This document shows positions 27,731-38,958 of a stretch of DNA of 47,176 nucleotides, piece by piece. How positions within the stretch are numbered: the first letter of the stretch is position 1; every line of letters starts with the position of its first letter. The notes under the pieces are model-generated. The model was not told the DNA's origin. It saw nothing but the letters and a program-made list of their open reading frames with translations, and searched no databases. The translations under genes were made by a program, and so were the position numbers. This DNA comes from Paenibacillus sp. MZ04-78.2 (lineage in GTDB: Bacteria > Bacillota > Bacilli > Paenibacillales > NBRC-103111): positions 1 to 47,176 of the forward strand of contig NZ_JANAVJ010000039.1 in NCBI RefSeq assembly GCF_024213375.1, given 5' to 3'.

Positions 27731-27986
27731 GTAGATCCGGCCAATTATAGATTTTTTGTGTAAATTTGCAATAATTCTAGTGTAAACTGCCGAAAAATGA
27801 TATAATGTTTGAAAAATCGTTTGTTTAAATCGGTTTCGGATAGACTACCCTCCAGATTGCACATCCATGCCGAAATCGTTGGTAAATCGTTTGTCTAGTC
27901 CTGCAGGACGATGGTTTCGTTTACGCTGAGGGCGTTACGCCCTTCCTTATTTTAGGAATTCAAAGATTGTAGGGGGTATTGGTTGC
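27731..27986 (+). promoter_or_regulatory. crh leader: -10 box, AAATCGTT repeats and a hairpin
   Basis: A TATAAT lies at 27801-27806 without a clear -35. Downstream are three 11-base units: AAATCGTTTGT (27814-27824), AAATCGTTGGT (27873-27883) and, immediately after it, AAATCGTTTGT (27884-27894). A partial copy, AAATCGG, is at 27827. The paired GGATAGAC near 27838 and GTCTAGTCC near 27894 would bring the repeats together in a hairpin. A 6-pair stem AGGGCG-TTA-CGCCCT at 27929-27943 followed by TCCTTATTTT resembles a weak terminator just before crh. Confidence 0.5.
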
Positions 27987-28256
27987 ATGTCGAGACGCCC
28001 AGTTGTCGTCAAGTTGAAAACAGGCCTTCACGCCAGACCGGCAGCGCTTTTCGTACAGGAAGCGAATAAGTTTTCTTCAGAGATTTTTGTGGAGAAGGAC
28101 GAGAAGAAGGTCAACGCCAAAAGTATTATGGGCATTATGAGTTTGGCCATCAGCACAGGAACCGAAGTTCACATAAGTGCAGAAGGTTCGGACGCCGAAC
28201 AGGCTGTAAACGCTTTAGTCACATTGGTCAGCAAGGAAGAGCTGGAAAACCAATAA
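27987..28256 (+). CDS. crh: Crh/HPr-family phosphocarrier with both His15 and Ser46
   Basis: An 89-residue HPr-fold protein. The histidine loop TGLHARPAALFVQEANKF places His at residue 15, and the regulatory serine lies in VNAKSIMGIMSLAIS at residue 46. The stretch VNAKSIMG and the position directly after rapZ-yvcK-whiA match B. subtilis crh, whose protein has Gln15 and cannot pass phosphate to sugar permeases. Here His15 is kept, so the protein could act both as a PTS carrier and as the HprK/CcpA signalling partner. The ribosome site is AGGGGG. It could be named ptsH if no other HPr exists in the genome. Confidence 0.88.
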   Translation: MSRRPVVVKLKTGLHARPAALFVQEANKFSSEIFVEKDEKKVNAKSIMGIMSLAISTGTEVHISAEGSDAEQAVNALVTLVSKEELENQ

Positions 28257-28267
28257 ACCGCCACAGG

Positions 28268-28290
28268 GCTTCCGATCCGGAAGCTTTTTT
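28268..28290 (+). terminator. Terminator of crh
   Basis: Perfect seven-pair stem, G(G)CTTCCG / CGGAAGC, with an ATC loop and six T residues, 12 bases after the crh stop. Confidence 0.9.
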
Positions 28291-28370
28291 CTTTGCGGCG
28301 TTCCTTATTTTGTCGCATAGGATACTCGCAAATAAAGTGAAACCTTTTTTGGGCAATTCGTTGCATGCAA

Positions 28371-28430
28371 AAAAGCCCGGCCATTCGTACGGAGGCATAC
28401 TCAGATGCGCCGTGGACTGGCCGGGCTTTT
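28371..28430 (-). terminator. Terminator of clpP
   Basis: Thirteen-base arms AAAAGCCCGGCCA / TGGCCGGGCTTTT separated by 34 bases; in the minus direction the stem is followed by a T run. It closes clpP, and its symmetry may also stop transcription from crh. Confidence 0.8.
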
Positions 28431-28448
28431 CGTGCTGACCGGATCGGG

Positions 28449-29030
28449 TTATACGCGTTCGATAACTTTGTCGATCAAGCCGTAGTTTTTTGCTTCCTCT
28501 GCGGACATGAAGTTGTCGCGGTCGGTATCTTTCTCAATGCGCTCGATCGATTGGCCCGTACGCTCGGCGAGAATCGTGTTCAGCTTGTCGCGCGTTTTCA
28601 GGATGCGCTTCGCGCGGATCTCGATATCGCTGGCTTGGCCTTCGGCTCCGCCGAGCGGCTGGTGAATCATAACCTCGCTGTTCGGCAGCGCCAAGCGTTT
28701 ACCTTTCGCTCCCGCGGTGAGCAGAAAGGCGCCCATTGATGCCGCCATGCCGACACAGATCGTGGACACGTCCGGTTTGATGAATTGCATCGTGTCATAG
28801 ATCGCCATCCCCGACGTAATGGAGCCGCCAGGGCTATTGATATACAAGCTGATGTCTTTATCCGGATCGGTTGCGGCCAGGAATAGCATTTGGGCAATAA
28901 TCGAATTGGCTACAACATCGTTGACCGGACTTCCGAGAAAAATAATCCGGTCCTTGAGCAGACGCGAATAGATGTCATAAGCGCGTTCTCCTCTTGCATC
29001 CGGTTCGACGACCATTGGAATAAAACTCAT
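28449..29030 (-). CDS. clpP: ATP-dependent Clp protease proteolytic subunit
   Basis: The 193-residue serine protease forms the ClpP barrel that degrades unfolded, regulatory and tmRNA-tagged proteins with ClpX or ClpC. The catalytic Ser is in [13 protein letters not shown] near residue 98, the His in [10 protein letters not shown] near 123, and the Asp in [15 protein letters not shown] near 172. AAAAGGAGG precedes the ATG. A CtsR heptad repeat overlaps its promoter, so heat or stress control is expected. SmpB and tmRNA at the far end of the window supply tagged substrates. Confidence 0.98.
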   Translation of the reverse strand: MSFIPMVVEPDARGERAYDIYSRLLKDRIIFLGSPVNDVVANSIIAQMLFLAATDPDKDISLYINSPGGSITSGMAIYDTMQFIKPDVSTICVGMAASMGAFLLTAGAKGKRLALPNSEVMIHQPLGGAEGQASDIEIRAKRILKTRDKLNTILAERTGQSIERIEKDTDRDNFMSAEEAKNYGLIDKVIERV

Positions 29031-29065
29031 GGGCTGCAGCCTCCTTTTATATTCAAACTATAACC

Positions 29066-29105
29066 ATCATATACGAAAAACAAACAAAGGTCAAGAAAGG
29101 TCAAA
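29066..29105 (-). promoter_or_regulatory. clpP promoter with CtsR operator
   Basis: On the minus strand, TTGACC (29094-29089), a 17-base spacer and TATGAT (29071-29066). The -35 hexamer is part of a tandem heptad on the plus strand: GGTCAAG AAA GGTCAAA at 29089-29105. This matches the known CtsR box (GGTCAAA-N3-GGTCAAA), so repressor binding would cover the -35. Confidence 0.85.
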
Positions 29106-29115
29106 CCAATGAAAT

Positions 29116-29141
29116 AAAAAAATCAGTTTTGTTAAAACTGA
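29116..29141 (-). terminator. Terminator of tRNA-Arg
   Basis: Perfect TCAGTTTT / AAAACTGA stem with a 3-base loop, followed in the minus direction by seven T residues. Confidence 0.9.
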
Positions 29142-29152
29142 CTGTGTGTGAA

Positions 29153-29227
29153 TGGCGCGCCCGCAAGGAATCGAACCTTGATCTCAGGCTCCGGAGGCCT
29201 ACGTCATATCCATTGGACCACGGGCGC
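29153..29227 (-). tRNA. tRNA-Arg (CCG)
   Basis: A minus-strand cloverleaf with acceptor GCGCCCG / CGGGCGC, anticodon loop CTCCGGA (anticodon CCG), T-loop GGTTCGATTCC, and an encoded CCA end. It lies between clpP and the glycolytic operon, as in B. subtilis. Confidence 0.95.
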
Positions 29228-29394
29228 ATATTTAATTTGGTGTGCTGTGTTTCATAAGTGACAGCAAAAATTATTATAAGCTATGTGCCCAAGAAAAGCA
29301 ACCTTTTGGCGATAAAAAAAATTTCCACACTTAAATTGCCGCAAGAATAGCGGTTGCGGACGGTTAACGGAATGTCGAACGGTGACGAAGGCAC

Positions 29395-29423
29395 TTGATG
29401 TGAGATGAGGAATGGGTTATAAT
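29395..29423 (+). promoter_or_regulatory. cggR operon promoter
   Basis: TTGATG at 29395-29400, a 17-base spacer, and a perfect TATAAT at 29418-29423. It would start the transcript about 110 bases before cggR. Confidence 0.8.
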
Positions 29424-29429
29424 GGGGAC

Positions 29430-29456
29430 ACTAAGTGAAACAACTTAGTACTTTTT
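29430..29456 (+). other. AT-rich palindrome with T tract just after the cggR promoter
   Basis: ACTAAGT and ACTTAGT form a 7-pair palindrome with a six-base gap, right at the expected transcription start and followed by ACTTTTTTT. It could be a weak attenuator or the site of a second regulator. Confidence 0.5.
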
Positions 29457-29466
29457 TTAGAGTATG

Positions 29467-29502
29467 TGGGACTTAAAATGCAGCGCTGGGACAAAAAACG
29501 TC
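29467..29502 (+). promoter_or_regulatory. CggR operator
   Basis: TGGGAC-N6-TGCA-N4-TGGGAC-N6-CGTC. The spacing is that of the B. subtilis cggR operator (CGGGAC-N6-TGTC repeated after 4 bases). It lies downstream of the promoter, so bound CggR would block elongation and fructose 1,6-bisphosphate would release it. Confidence 0.8.
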
Positions 29503-29536
29503 CAACGAAGCTGCGATCTTAAGCAGGTGTGAATCC

Positions 29537-30565
29537 ATGAGAGAAATCCTCGACATTCAAAAGCAGCTTTTGCCCGATCTGGTTGACACCATGAAGAAGC
29601 GATATACGATCTTGCATCACATCATGATATCCGGTTTGGTGGGCCGTCGGACGCTGGCGCTGTCGGTGGGAGCGACGGAGCGGGTGCTCCGCGCGGAAGT
29701 GGATTTTCTGAAGGAGCAGGGCTTGATCGAAGTCGAAGCTTCCGGCATGCGGATCAGCGGAGCGGGCAGAGAGCTGTTAGAGCGGCTTGAACCGGTCGTT
29801 AAAGACTTGTTCGGTCTGACCGAGCTGGAAGAACGCATACGTTCGCACTTCGGCTTGAAGCAAGTGATCATCGTCCCAGGCGATTCGGACGTTTCCCCTC
29901 ATACGAAGAAAGAGCTTGGCCGCGCCGGCGCCTCCGTCTTGCGGAAGCTGGTTGGTGAGGACGAAACCATTGCCGTAACCGGCGGCTCTACGATGGCTGA
30001 AGTGGCCTATCATTTGACGCCGGCGACTCCGATGAAGGGCTGCTGGTTCGTGCCGGCCCGCGGCGGACTCGGGGAAAGTGTCGAGCTTCAGGCGAACACG
30101 ATCGCCTCGACGATGGCGAAGAAAGCGGGCGCCCGCTACCGGCTGCTGCACGTGCCGGACCATCTCGGCGAGGAAGCGTATCAATCGCTGATGCAGGACA
30201 GCCACATTGCGGAGATCATCGCCTTCATCCGCGGCGCTCGGATTGTCGTTCACGGCATCGGAGAAGCTATGGTAATGGCCAGACGGCGCAAGGTGGACCC
30301 GGAGACGACCGAAAGTTTGCGGCATGACGGCGCGCTTGCGGAAGCGCTCGGGTACTATTTTGACCGGGACGGAAACATTTTGCACAAAATGCCGACTATC
30401 GGGCTACGCATCGAAGACATTCACAACATGGACCATGTGATCGGAATTGCCGGAGGCAAAAGCAAGGGCGAGTCAATCGCTTCGGTATTGAAACACGGTC
30501 ATGAGGACGTGCTGGTCACCGATGAGGCGGCTGCTTTGGAAGTTGTCAATCGCTTGCTATCTTGA
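29537..30565 (+). CDS. cggR: Central glycolytic genes regulator
   Basis: A 342-residue SorC-family repressor of the triose-phosphate half of glycolysis. The N-terminal DNA-binding part (about 1-90; HHIMISGLVGRRTLALSVGA, then TERVLRAEVDFLKEQGLIEV) is followed by a sugar-phosphate-binding domain with the phosphate loop AVTGGSTMAEVA near 150 and GIGEAMVMARRR near 240. Its matched operator lies upstream. It is the first gene of the cggR-gap-pgk-tpiA-gpmI-eno operon and controls its own transcription. Confidence 0.95.
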   Translation: MREILDIQKQLLPDLVDTMKKRYTILHHIMISGLVGRRTLALSVGATERVLRAEVDFLKEQGLIEVEASGMRISGAGRELLERLEPVVKDLFGLTELEERIRSHFGLKQVIIVPGDSDVSPHTKKELGRAGASVLRKLVGEDETIAVTGGSTMAEVAYHLTPATPMKGCWFVPARGGLGESVELQANTIASTMAKKAGARYRLLHVPDHLGEEAYQSLMQDSHIAEIIAFIRGARIVVHGIGEAMVMARRRKVDPETTESLRHDGALAEALGYYFDRDGNILHKMPTIGLRIEDIHNMDHVIGIAGGKSKGESIASVLKHGHEDVLVTDEAAALEVVNRLLS

Positions 30566-30580
30566 CGGGCTCTGCCTGTC

Positions 30581-30633
30581 TTGACATATCGCTGCCGCGG
30601 TCGTAATTATACAAAACCTTGCCGGGAGCAGCG
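30581..30633 (+). promoter_or_regulatory. Hairpin and possible internal promoter between cggR and gap
   Basis: A TTGACA at 30581-30586 is followed after 17 bases by TAATTA, a possible weak internal promoter. Overlapping it, CGCTGC (30590-30595) pairs with GCAGCG (30628-30633), with an inner CGG/CCG. In B. subtilis the cggR-gapA message is cut by RNase Y here and the downstream part is protected by a stem-loop, so this hairpin may serve the same purpose. Confidence 0.45.
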
Positions 30634-30652
30634 GAAACCAAATCATTTCTAG

Positions 30653-31669
<1,017 letters not shown>

Positions 31670-31704
31670 TGGTAAAATTGTGGTGATGTTCTGAAAACCT
31701 GCTT

Positions 31705-31820
31705 GAAAGACAGCTCGCTTATTGTACGCAATGGGATGTGTCTCCGGGTTCTGTTGATTCAAAGGAACCGCGCTTGCACTCTACGACACATCCCATTTGT
31801 GCTCGCGCGAGCTGCCTTTC
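31705..31820 (+). repeat. Large imperfect inverted repeat between gap and pgk
   Basis: The outer arms GAAAGACAGCTCGC (31705-31718) and GCGAGCTGCCTTTC (31807-31820) pair over 13 of 14 positions. The inner arms AATGGGATGTGTC (31730-31742) and GACACATCCCATT (31785-31797) are a perfect 13-pair stem. The top holds GGTTC / GAACC. A second small hairpin, CCCACA / TGTGGG, lies at 31842-31862. There is no T tract, so it is not a plain terminator. Confidence 0.85.
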
Positions 31821-31895
31821 AATAGTGGAAACAGGTACATTCCCACAATTTTTGTATGTGGGTAGGAAAGACAAAACCGCTGGGAGGCATGGAAG

Positions 31896-33077
31896 ATGAA
31901 TAAGAAAAGCGTTCGTGACGTAGAAGTTAGCGGTAAGCGCGTATTTGTCCGGGTCGATTTCAACGTGCCGCTGGAGAACGGGAAAATTACTGACGATACG
32001 CGGATTCGCGAAACGCTGCCGACGATCAAGTATTTGACGGATCGCGGAGCGAAAGTCATTCTGGCCAGCCATTTGGGTCGTCCGAAGGGACAAGTCGTTG
32101 AAGACATGCGGCTGACTCCGGCTGCATCACGCTTGTCCGAGCTGCTCGGCAAGCCGGTTGCGAAGGCGGACGAAGCGATTGGCGACGCGGTCAAAGCGCA
32201 AATTGCCAAGCTGAACGACGGCGACGTGCTGCTGCTTGAGAACGTGCGCTTCTATGCAGGCGAAGAGAAGAACGATCCGGAGCTGGCGAAAGCTTTTGCC
32301 GAGCTGGCGGATCTGTACGTCAACGACGCATTCGGCGCCGCGCACCGGGCTCATGCTTCCACGGAAGGCATCGCGCATCATCTGCCGGCCGTATCCGGAT
32401 TGCTGATGGAAAAAGAACTCGACGTTCTCGGCAAAGCGCTCAACAACCCGGAACGTCCGTTTACCGCGATTGTCGGCGGAGCGAAGGTCAAAGACAAAAT
32501 CGCCGTCATCGAGAAGCTGATCGAGATCGCGGACAACATCATCATCGGAGGCGGGCTGTCCTACACCTTCTTCAAAGCGAAAGGCTACGAGATCGGCAAA
32601 TCCCTCGTGGACAACGACCGTCTGGAGCTGGTGCAGGAATTTGAGCGCAAAGCGAAGGAAAAAGGCGTGAACTTCCTGCTGCCGGTTGATGTTGTTGTCG
32701 GTGACGATTTCAGCGCTTCGGCGAATACGAAAATTGTAAATGTCGACCAAATTCCGGCGGATTGGGAAGGCTTCGACATCGGACCGAAAACCCGCGAGCT
32801 GTTCGCCAAAACGATTGCGGAATCCAAGCTGGTCGTATGGAACGGACCGATGGGCGTATTCGAATTGAAGCCGTTCGAAGATGGAACGAAAGCGGTAGCG
32901 GAAGCTTGCGCGGCGACGGCCGGTTATACGGTCATCGGCGGCGGCGACTCGGCGGCGGCTGTGGAGAAATTCCATCTCGGCGACAAAATGGATCACATCT
33001 CCACTGGCGGTGGAGCTTCTCTTGAATTTATGGAAGGCAAGGCGCTTCCAGGCGTCGTGGCTTTAAACGATAAGTAG
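31896..33077 (+). CDS. pgk: Phosphoglycerate kinase
   Basis: The 393-residue two-domain kinase makes ATP from 1,3-bisphosphoglycerate. N-terminal substrate loop [46 protein letters not shown], hinge GGAKVKDKI and C-terminal nucleotide loop [12 protein letters not shown] are present. A CTGGGAGG site precedes the ATG. It is followed 12 bases later by tpiA. Confidence 0.98.
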   Translation: MNKKSVRDVEVSGKRVFVRVDFNVPLENGKITDDTRIRETLPTIKYLTDRGAKVILASHLGRPKGQVVEDMRLTPAASRLSELLGKPVAKADEAIGDAVKAQIAKLNDGDVLLLENVRFYAGEEKNDPELAKAFAELADLYVNDAFGAAHRAHASTEGIAHHLPAVSGLLMEKELDVLGKALNNPERPFTAIVGGAKVKDKIAVIEKLIEIADNIIIGGGLSYTFFKAKGYEIGKSLVDNDRLELVQEFERKAKEKGVNFLLPVDVVVGDDFSASANTKIVNVDQIPADWEGFDIGPKTRELFAKTIAESKLVVWNGPMGVFELKPFEDGTKAVAEACAATAGYTVIGGGDSAAAVEKFHLGDKMDHISTGGGASLEFMEGKALPGVVALNDK

Positions 33078-33842
<765 letters not shown>

Positions 33843-33843
33843 A

Positions 33844-35388
33844 ATGGCCAGACCGAAACCGGTAGCACTGATTATTTTGGACGGCTTCGGCCTTCGTAAC
33901 GATACACAGGGTAATGCGGTAGCGCAGGCGAGCAAGCCGAATTACGACCGGTATTGGAACCAGTTTCCCCATACGACGCTAACCGCTTGCGGCGAAGCGG
34001 TCGGGCTGCCGGAAGGGCAAATGGGCAACTCCGAAGTGGGCCATTTGAACATCGGCGCCGGACGGACCGTGTATCAGGACTTGACGCGGATTTCCAAGTC
34101 GATTCGCGAAGGCGAATTTTTCGAAAACGAAACGATACTCGGCGCTGTACGCCATGCCCGAGAGCACGGCAAGAAGCTTCATCTGTACGGTCTGCTGTCC
34201 GACGGCGGCGTACATAGCCATATCGCGCATCTGTTCGCACTGCTGGATGTGTGCAAGAAGGAAGACTTCCATGAAGTCTACATTCACGCGTTCCTGGACG
34301 GTCGCGATGTCGCGCCGGATAGCGCTGTGAATTATATAGAGCAATTGACAAACAAAATTGCGGAGCTCGGCGTCGGCCACATCGCTACGGTGCAAGGACG
34401 TTACTATGCGATGGACCGCGACAAGCGCTGGGAGCGTATAGAAAAGTCGTACCGCGCGATGGTATACGGGGAAGGACCAGCCTTCGAGGACCCGATGAGC
34501 GCTATCAAGGAATCGTACACCCGTTCCGTATACGACGAGTTCGTCATGCCGACGGTTATCGTGAAGAAGGACGGCACGCCTGTCGGTCTGGTAGAGTCCG
34601 GCGATTCGGTCGTGTTCTTCAATTTCCGGCCGGACCGGGCCATCCAGCTGTCGCAGGTATTCACGAACAGCGACTTCCGCGGCTTCGACCGCGGGGACAA
34701 GTGCCCGAAGGATTTGTACTATGTGTGCCTGACGCTCTTCAGTGAAACGGTGGGCGGTTACGTTGCGTATAAACCGAAGAATCTGGACAATACGCTCGGC
34801 GAGGTGCTGGTGCAGAACAACCTGAAGCAGCTCCGCATTGCCGAGACGGAAAAGTACCCGCACGTCACGTTCTTCTTCAGCGGCGGCCGCGACGTTGAGC
34901 TCCCGGGCGAAACGCGTATTCTCATCAGCTCCCCGAAGGTTGCGACGTATGACCTGAAGCCAGAGATGAGCGCTTACGAGGTAGCGGAAGCGGCGGTGAA
35001 GGAGATCGAGGCCGAGCGTCAGGACGTCATCATTCTAAACTTTGCCAACCCTGACATGGTCGGACACTCCGGTCTGCTGGAGCCGACGATTAAGGCGATC
35101 GAAGCGACGGACGAGTGCCTCGGCAAAGTCGTCGACGCCATTTTGGCGAAGGGCGGGGTCGCGCTGATTACGGCCGACCACGGCAACGCCGATATTGTGA
35201 CGAATCCGGACGGTTCGCGCAATACCGCGCATACGACGAATCCGGTCCCTTTCATTATGACCGATAGTCATGCTACACTAAGAACCGATGGTATTTTGGC
35301 GGATATCGCCCCGACGATGCTTGAGCTTCTGGGCTTGACGCAGCCTGCGGAAATGACCGGTAAATCGATCGTTGCAACACGCAGTTAA
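33844..35388 (+). CDS. gpmI: 2,3-bisphosphoglycerate-independent phosphoglycerate mutase
   Basis: A 514-residue manganese-dependent mutase of the alkaline-phosphatase superfamily. Metal site [10 protein letters not shown], catalytic Ser in [16 protein letters not shown] near residue 62, [12 protein letters not shown], and metal-binding [11 protein letters not shown] and ADHGNADIV near the end are present. Known enzymes are manganese- and pH-sensitive and matter during sporulation. It sits one base after tpiA. Confidence 0.98.
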   Translation: MARPKPVALIILDGFGLRNDTQGNAVAQASKPNYDRYWNQFPHTTLTACGEAVGLPEGQMGNSEVGHLNIGAGRTVYQDLTRISKSIREGEFFENETILGAVRHAREHGKKLHLYGLLSDGGVHSHIAHLFALLDVCKKEDFHEVYIHAFLDGRDVAPDSAVNYIEQLTNKIAELGVGHIATVQGRYYAMDRDKRWERIEKSYRAMVYGEGPAFEDPMSAIKESYTRSVYDEFVMPTVIVKKDGTPVGLVESGDSVVFFNFRPDRAIQLSQVFTNSDFRGFDRGDKCPKDLYYVCLTLFSETVGGYVAYKPKNLDNTLGEVLVQNNLKQLRIAETEKYPHVTFFFSGGRDVELPGETRILISSPKVATYDLKPEMSAYEVAEAAVKEIEAERQDVIILNFANPDMVGHSGLLEPTIKAIEATDECLGKVVDAILAKGGVALITADHGNADIVTNPDGSRNTAHTTNPVPFIMTDSHATLRTDGILADIAPTMLELLGLTQPAEMTGKSIVATRS

Positions 35389-35408
35389 CCCTTGTGCAAA
35401 TGGATTAA

Positions 35409-36725
<1,317 letters not shown>

Positions 36726-36776
36726 GTTGCAGTTGTAAAGTACAGGGATTAATAATAAAATAGGTTTGAATTGCTT

Positions 36777-36867
36777 TCGACAACCGGAGTTGGAGATCCG
36801 TGTGTCTGCCGGAACATAGCACCATAGGCAGACATCATGGAAACGGCAACGGTTGTCGATTTTTGCA
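36777..36867 (+). terminator. Nested terminator of the glycolytic operon
   Basis: The outer arms TCGACAACCG (36777-36786) and CGGTTGTCGA (36850-36859) run into TTTTT. An inner perfect stem, GTCTGCC (36804-36810) / GGCAGAC (36827-36833), fills the loop. It is an unusually long terminator for a housekeeping operon. Confidence 0.75.
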
Positions 36868-36901
36868 CTCCAAACGCTGATACTTACCCGGAGGGGATCA
36901 C

Positions 36902-37621
36902 ATGAGTAATCTGATAAAGACCGTATTTTTCTTAATTTTATCGGCCTTTCTTACGCATTTGATTCCCTTCAGCGATTTTTTCCGCAATCTCGATACGACG
37001 ATTCACGAGTTCGGCCATGCGATCGTGACGTTGGCGCTCTCCGGTAAAGTGATGTACATTGAGCTGTTCGCCAACCATAGCGGCGTGACGTATTCGCAGG
37101 TGACGAGCCGATGGAGTCTTCTTCCGATTGCGCTGGCCGGGTACACGACGGCATCGCTTTTTGCGCTCTTCATGTTCCGGATGTGGGCCGGCAACAAGCA
37201 GCGGCTCGGACTGCAGGTATTGACGGCGATCGCCATCGTGGCGCTTATCTTGTTCGTGCGCAACGAGTTCGGAGTCTTCTGGCTGCTCGGTTTCATTATC
37301 TTGAATACGATCATGCTGGCGTTTATGCCTCGCTGGCTCAACGACCTGTATTACTTGCTGCTGGCATTCCTTACGCTGGAAGAGTCGGTTTTCGGGCCGT
37401 TCTCGTTGATCCTGTATGCTTGGAACGATCCGGCGAAGGCGGGCGATGCGACGAACCTCAGTCTGGTGACTCCGATCCCGGCTATTGGGTGGGCGTTGCT
37501 GTTGACGCTGTTTTCCTTGTGGTGCGCGGTACGGGCGCTGAAGTGGTTTCTCAGCGGACGGAAATCGCCGCGATCGCCACGATCCTCGCGTCCTGGGTAC
37601 CGTCAGCAATTCGGAGAATAA
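36902..37621 (+). CDS. M50B-like membrane metallopeptidase
   Basis: A 239-residue protein with about six hydrophobic segments. The zinc motif HEFGH lies near residue 36 in TTIHEFGHAIVTLALSGKVM, directly after the first membrane segment, as in the peptidase M50B-like family (PF13398). The usual second-half motif (an NxxPxxxxDG-like ligand) is not obvious, so catalysis is uncertain. The C-terminus is basic (SGRKSPRSPRSSRPGYRQQ). An Arg/Ser-rich tail and an own ribosome site (GGAGGGGATC) are seen. It may have its own promoter after the eno terminator. Confidence 0.78.
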   Translation: MSNLIKTVFFLILSAFLTHLIPFSDFFRNLDTTIHEFGHAIVTLALSGKVMYIELFANHSGVTYSQVTSRWSLLPIALAGYTTASLFALFMFRMWAGNKQRLGLQVLTAIAIVALILFVRNEFGVFWLLGFIILNTIMLAFMPRWLNDLYYLLLAFLTLEESVFGPFSLILYAWNDPAKAGDATNLSLVTPIPAIGWALLLTLFSLWCAVRALKWFLSGRKSPRSPRSSRPGYRQQFGE

Positions 37622-37630
37622 AGATTTTGT

Positions 37631-37678
37631 AAAATACGCATGGGACGATCCAACAGGATTTGTTAATGCGTATTTTTT
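37631..37678 (+). terminator. Terminator of the M50-like gene
   Basis: AAAATACGCAT and ATGCGTATTTT form a perfect 11-pair stem around a 24-base loop, ending in a T run. The right arm doubles as the spacer of the secG promoter. Confidence 0.75.
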
Positions 37679-37688
37679 GTGGTATACT
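37660..37688 (+). promoter_or_regulatory. secG promoter
   Basis: TTGTTA at 37660-37665, a 17-base spacer, and TATACT at 37683-37688 preceded by TGG (extended -10). It overlaps the preceding terminator. Confidence 0.75.
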
Positions 37689-37742
37689 AAGCATGCTGTC
37701 TATTTTCGGACAAGTCCGTTTATTTTTGCAGGAGGTGGAATC

Positions 37743-37982
37743 ATGGAATTAGCATTGAAGATCATCCTGGTCATCGCTTCACTTGGCTTGATTGCGGCCG
37801 TTTTGCTGCAGCCGGGAAAAAGCGCAGGTTTGTCCGGTGCCATCTCCGGAGGGGCGGAGCATCTGTTCGGAAAGAAGAAGGCGCGGGGGATGGAACTGTT
37901 TTTGTCCCGTTTGACTATGGGTCTCGCCGTTGTATTCTTCGTCTTATCTTTGGTTGTGGCGTTCTTTGTAAGAGGCGCGTAA
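37743..37982 (+). CDS. secG: Preprotein translocase subunit SecG
   Basis: A 79-residue membrane protein of the SecYEG channel that assists SecA-driven export. Two membrane helices (about 4-22 and 53-76) flank the conserved cytosolic loop LLQPGKSAGLSGAISGGAEH. The ATG is 6 bases after GCAGGAGG; a longer upstream frame is spurious. In B. subtilis secG also precedes the carboxylesterase-rnr-smpB-ssrA group. Confidence 0.95.
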   Translation: MELALKIILVIASLGLIAAVLLQPGKSAGLSGAISGGAEHLFGKKKARGMELFLSRLTMGLAVVFFVLSLVVAFFVRGA

Positions 37983-37995
37983 ACATAAAAAGGCG

Positions 37996-38028
37996 ACAGC
38001 AGGGGAATATTACTCCTGCTGTTTTTTT
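37996..38028 (+). terminator. Terminator of secG
   Basis: ACAGCAGG / CCTGCTGT eight-pair stem with a T7 tail, 13 bases after the secG stop. Confidence 0.9.
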
Positions 38029-38119
38029 GTAGCTTTTCACATGGATAGATCTCGCGAGGGCCGCATGCTTCAGAGGCGGTCCGGTAAATCCCGAAGGCTG
38101 CGAGGCGGAGGCGGGGCGC

Positions 38120-38929
38120 TTGAAACGAGTATACACAACAACGGAGCCTTTTCGGCTGGAAGGTACCGGTGAGCGGGCTTCGACGCAGTTGCTGCTCATT
38201 CAGTGGTTTTACGGGTTCCCCGTCGGAGTTTCGGCGGCTTGGCTATGATTTGAACGATCTGGGCTATACTGTTAATACTATCCTGCTGCCGGGGCATGCC
38301 ACGACGCCGGAGGATATGTATGATCCGTACCGGCCGGGATGATTGGTCCGGTCATGTGCTGCACAGCTATGATGCGATGGCTGCCAGGCGGGCTGGCGAG
38401 GGCAAAATTGTGGCGATCGGTCATTCTATGGGAGGGCTGCTGGCTTTGGAGCTGGCGATGAAGCGAAGGCTTGACGGCGTGGTTTCGCTGGCGGCGCCGA
38501 TGTTTTTGTCCAGCCACAAAACCTCGCTGGCCCTGCTGATGCAGTGCTTTATCAAATACATCGAACGGAGGCCGACGGCGGCCGCGCATCTGATCGAGGA
38601 AGCCTGTACATATGACAAGACGACGGTCCGGTGCGTGGTCGATCTTCGGAAGCTGATGAAGCTCGTAAAGGCGGACTTGGACCAAGTGTAGGCGCTGTTA
38701 TTTTGTCGGGCAGGGAGAAGAAGACGGGATGGCCCTTCCGAAAAGCGCAGAGTACATTTACCGGCATGTATCCTCGCGCGTCCGTCAAATCGAGTATTAC
38801 CCCCATTCCTCTCATGGCTTGCTGCTTGATGAGTGGCGGGAACGGGTATACGAAGATATATCCCGTTTTTTGGCGAGGCTTGACCAGGTCGGGACATGGA
38901 AACAGGCGGTCGTGGAAATTCAGACATAG
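38120..38929 (+). pseudogene. Decayed carboxylesterase (Est30/YvaK type)
   Basis: Joined across frames the sequence reads as an alpha/beta-hydrolase like B. stearothermophilus Est30. From a TTG at 38120: KRVYTTTEPFRLEG to STQLLLI, then a frame change near 38201-38204 (CAGTGG where CATGG is expected), GFTGSPSEFRRLGYDLNDLG to LLPGHATTPEDMYD. A second frame change near 38318-38326 follows, then TGRDDWSGHVLHSYDAMA and the nucleophile motif IGHSMGGLLALELA. A TAG stop lies at about 38689-38691 where glutamine is expected, and a third frame change near 38705. The Asp region (GEEDGMALPKSAEYIYRHV) and the catalytic His (SSHGLLLDEW) complete the fold. B. subtilis has an intact esterase between secG and rnr. 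Confidence 0.85.
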
Positions 38930-38958
38930 GTTATAGAAAGAAAAGGCAGGTGAGAACA

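Noticed and set aside
31764..31772. GGAACCGCG, resembling the T-box antiterminator core, in the gap-pgk spacer
   Set aside because: No Stem I features, no specifier loop and no terminator after it; it forms part of the large inverted repeat, and pgk is not an amino-acid gene.
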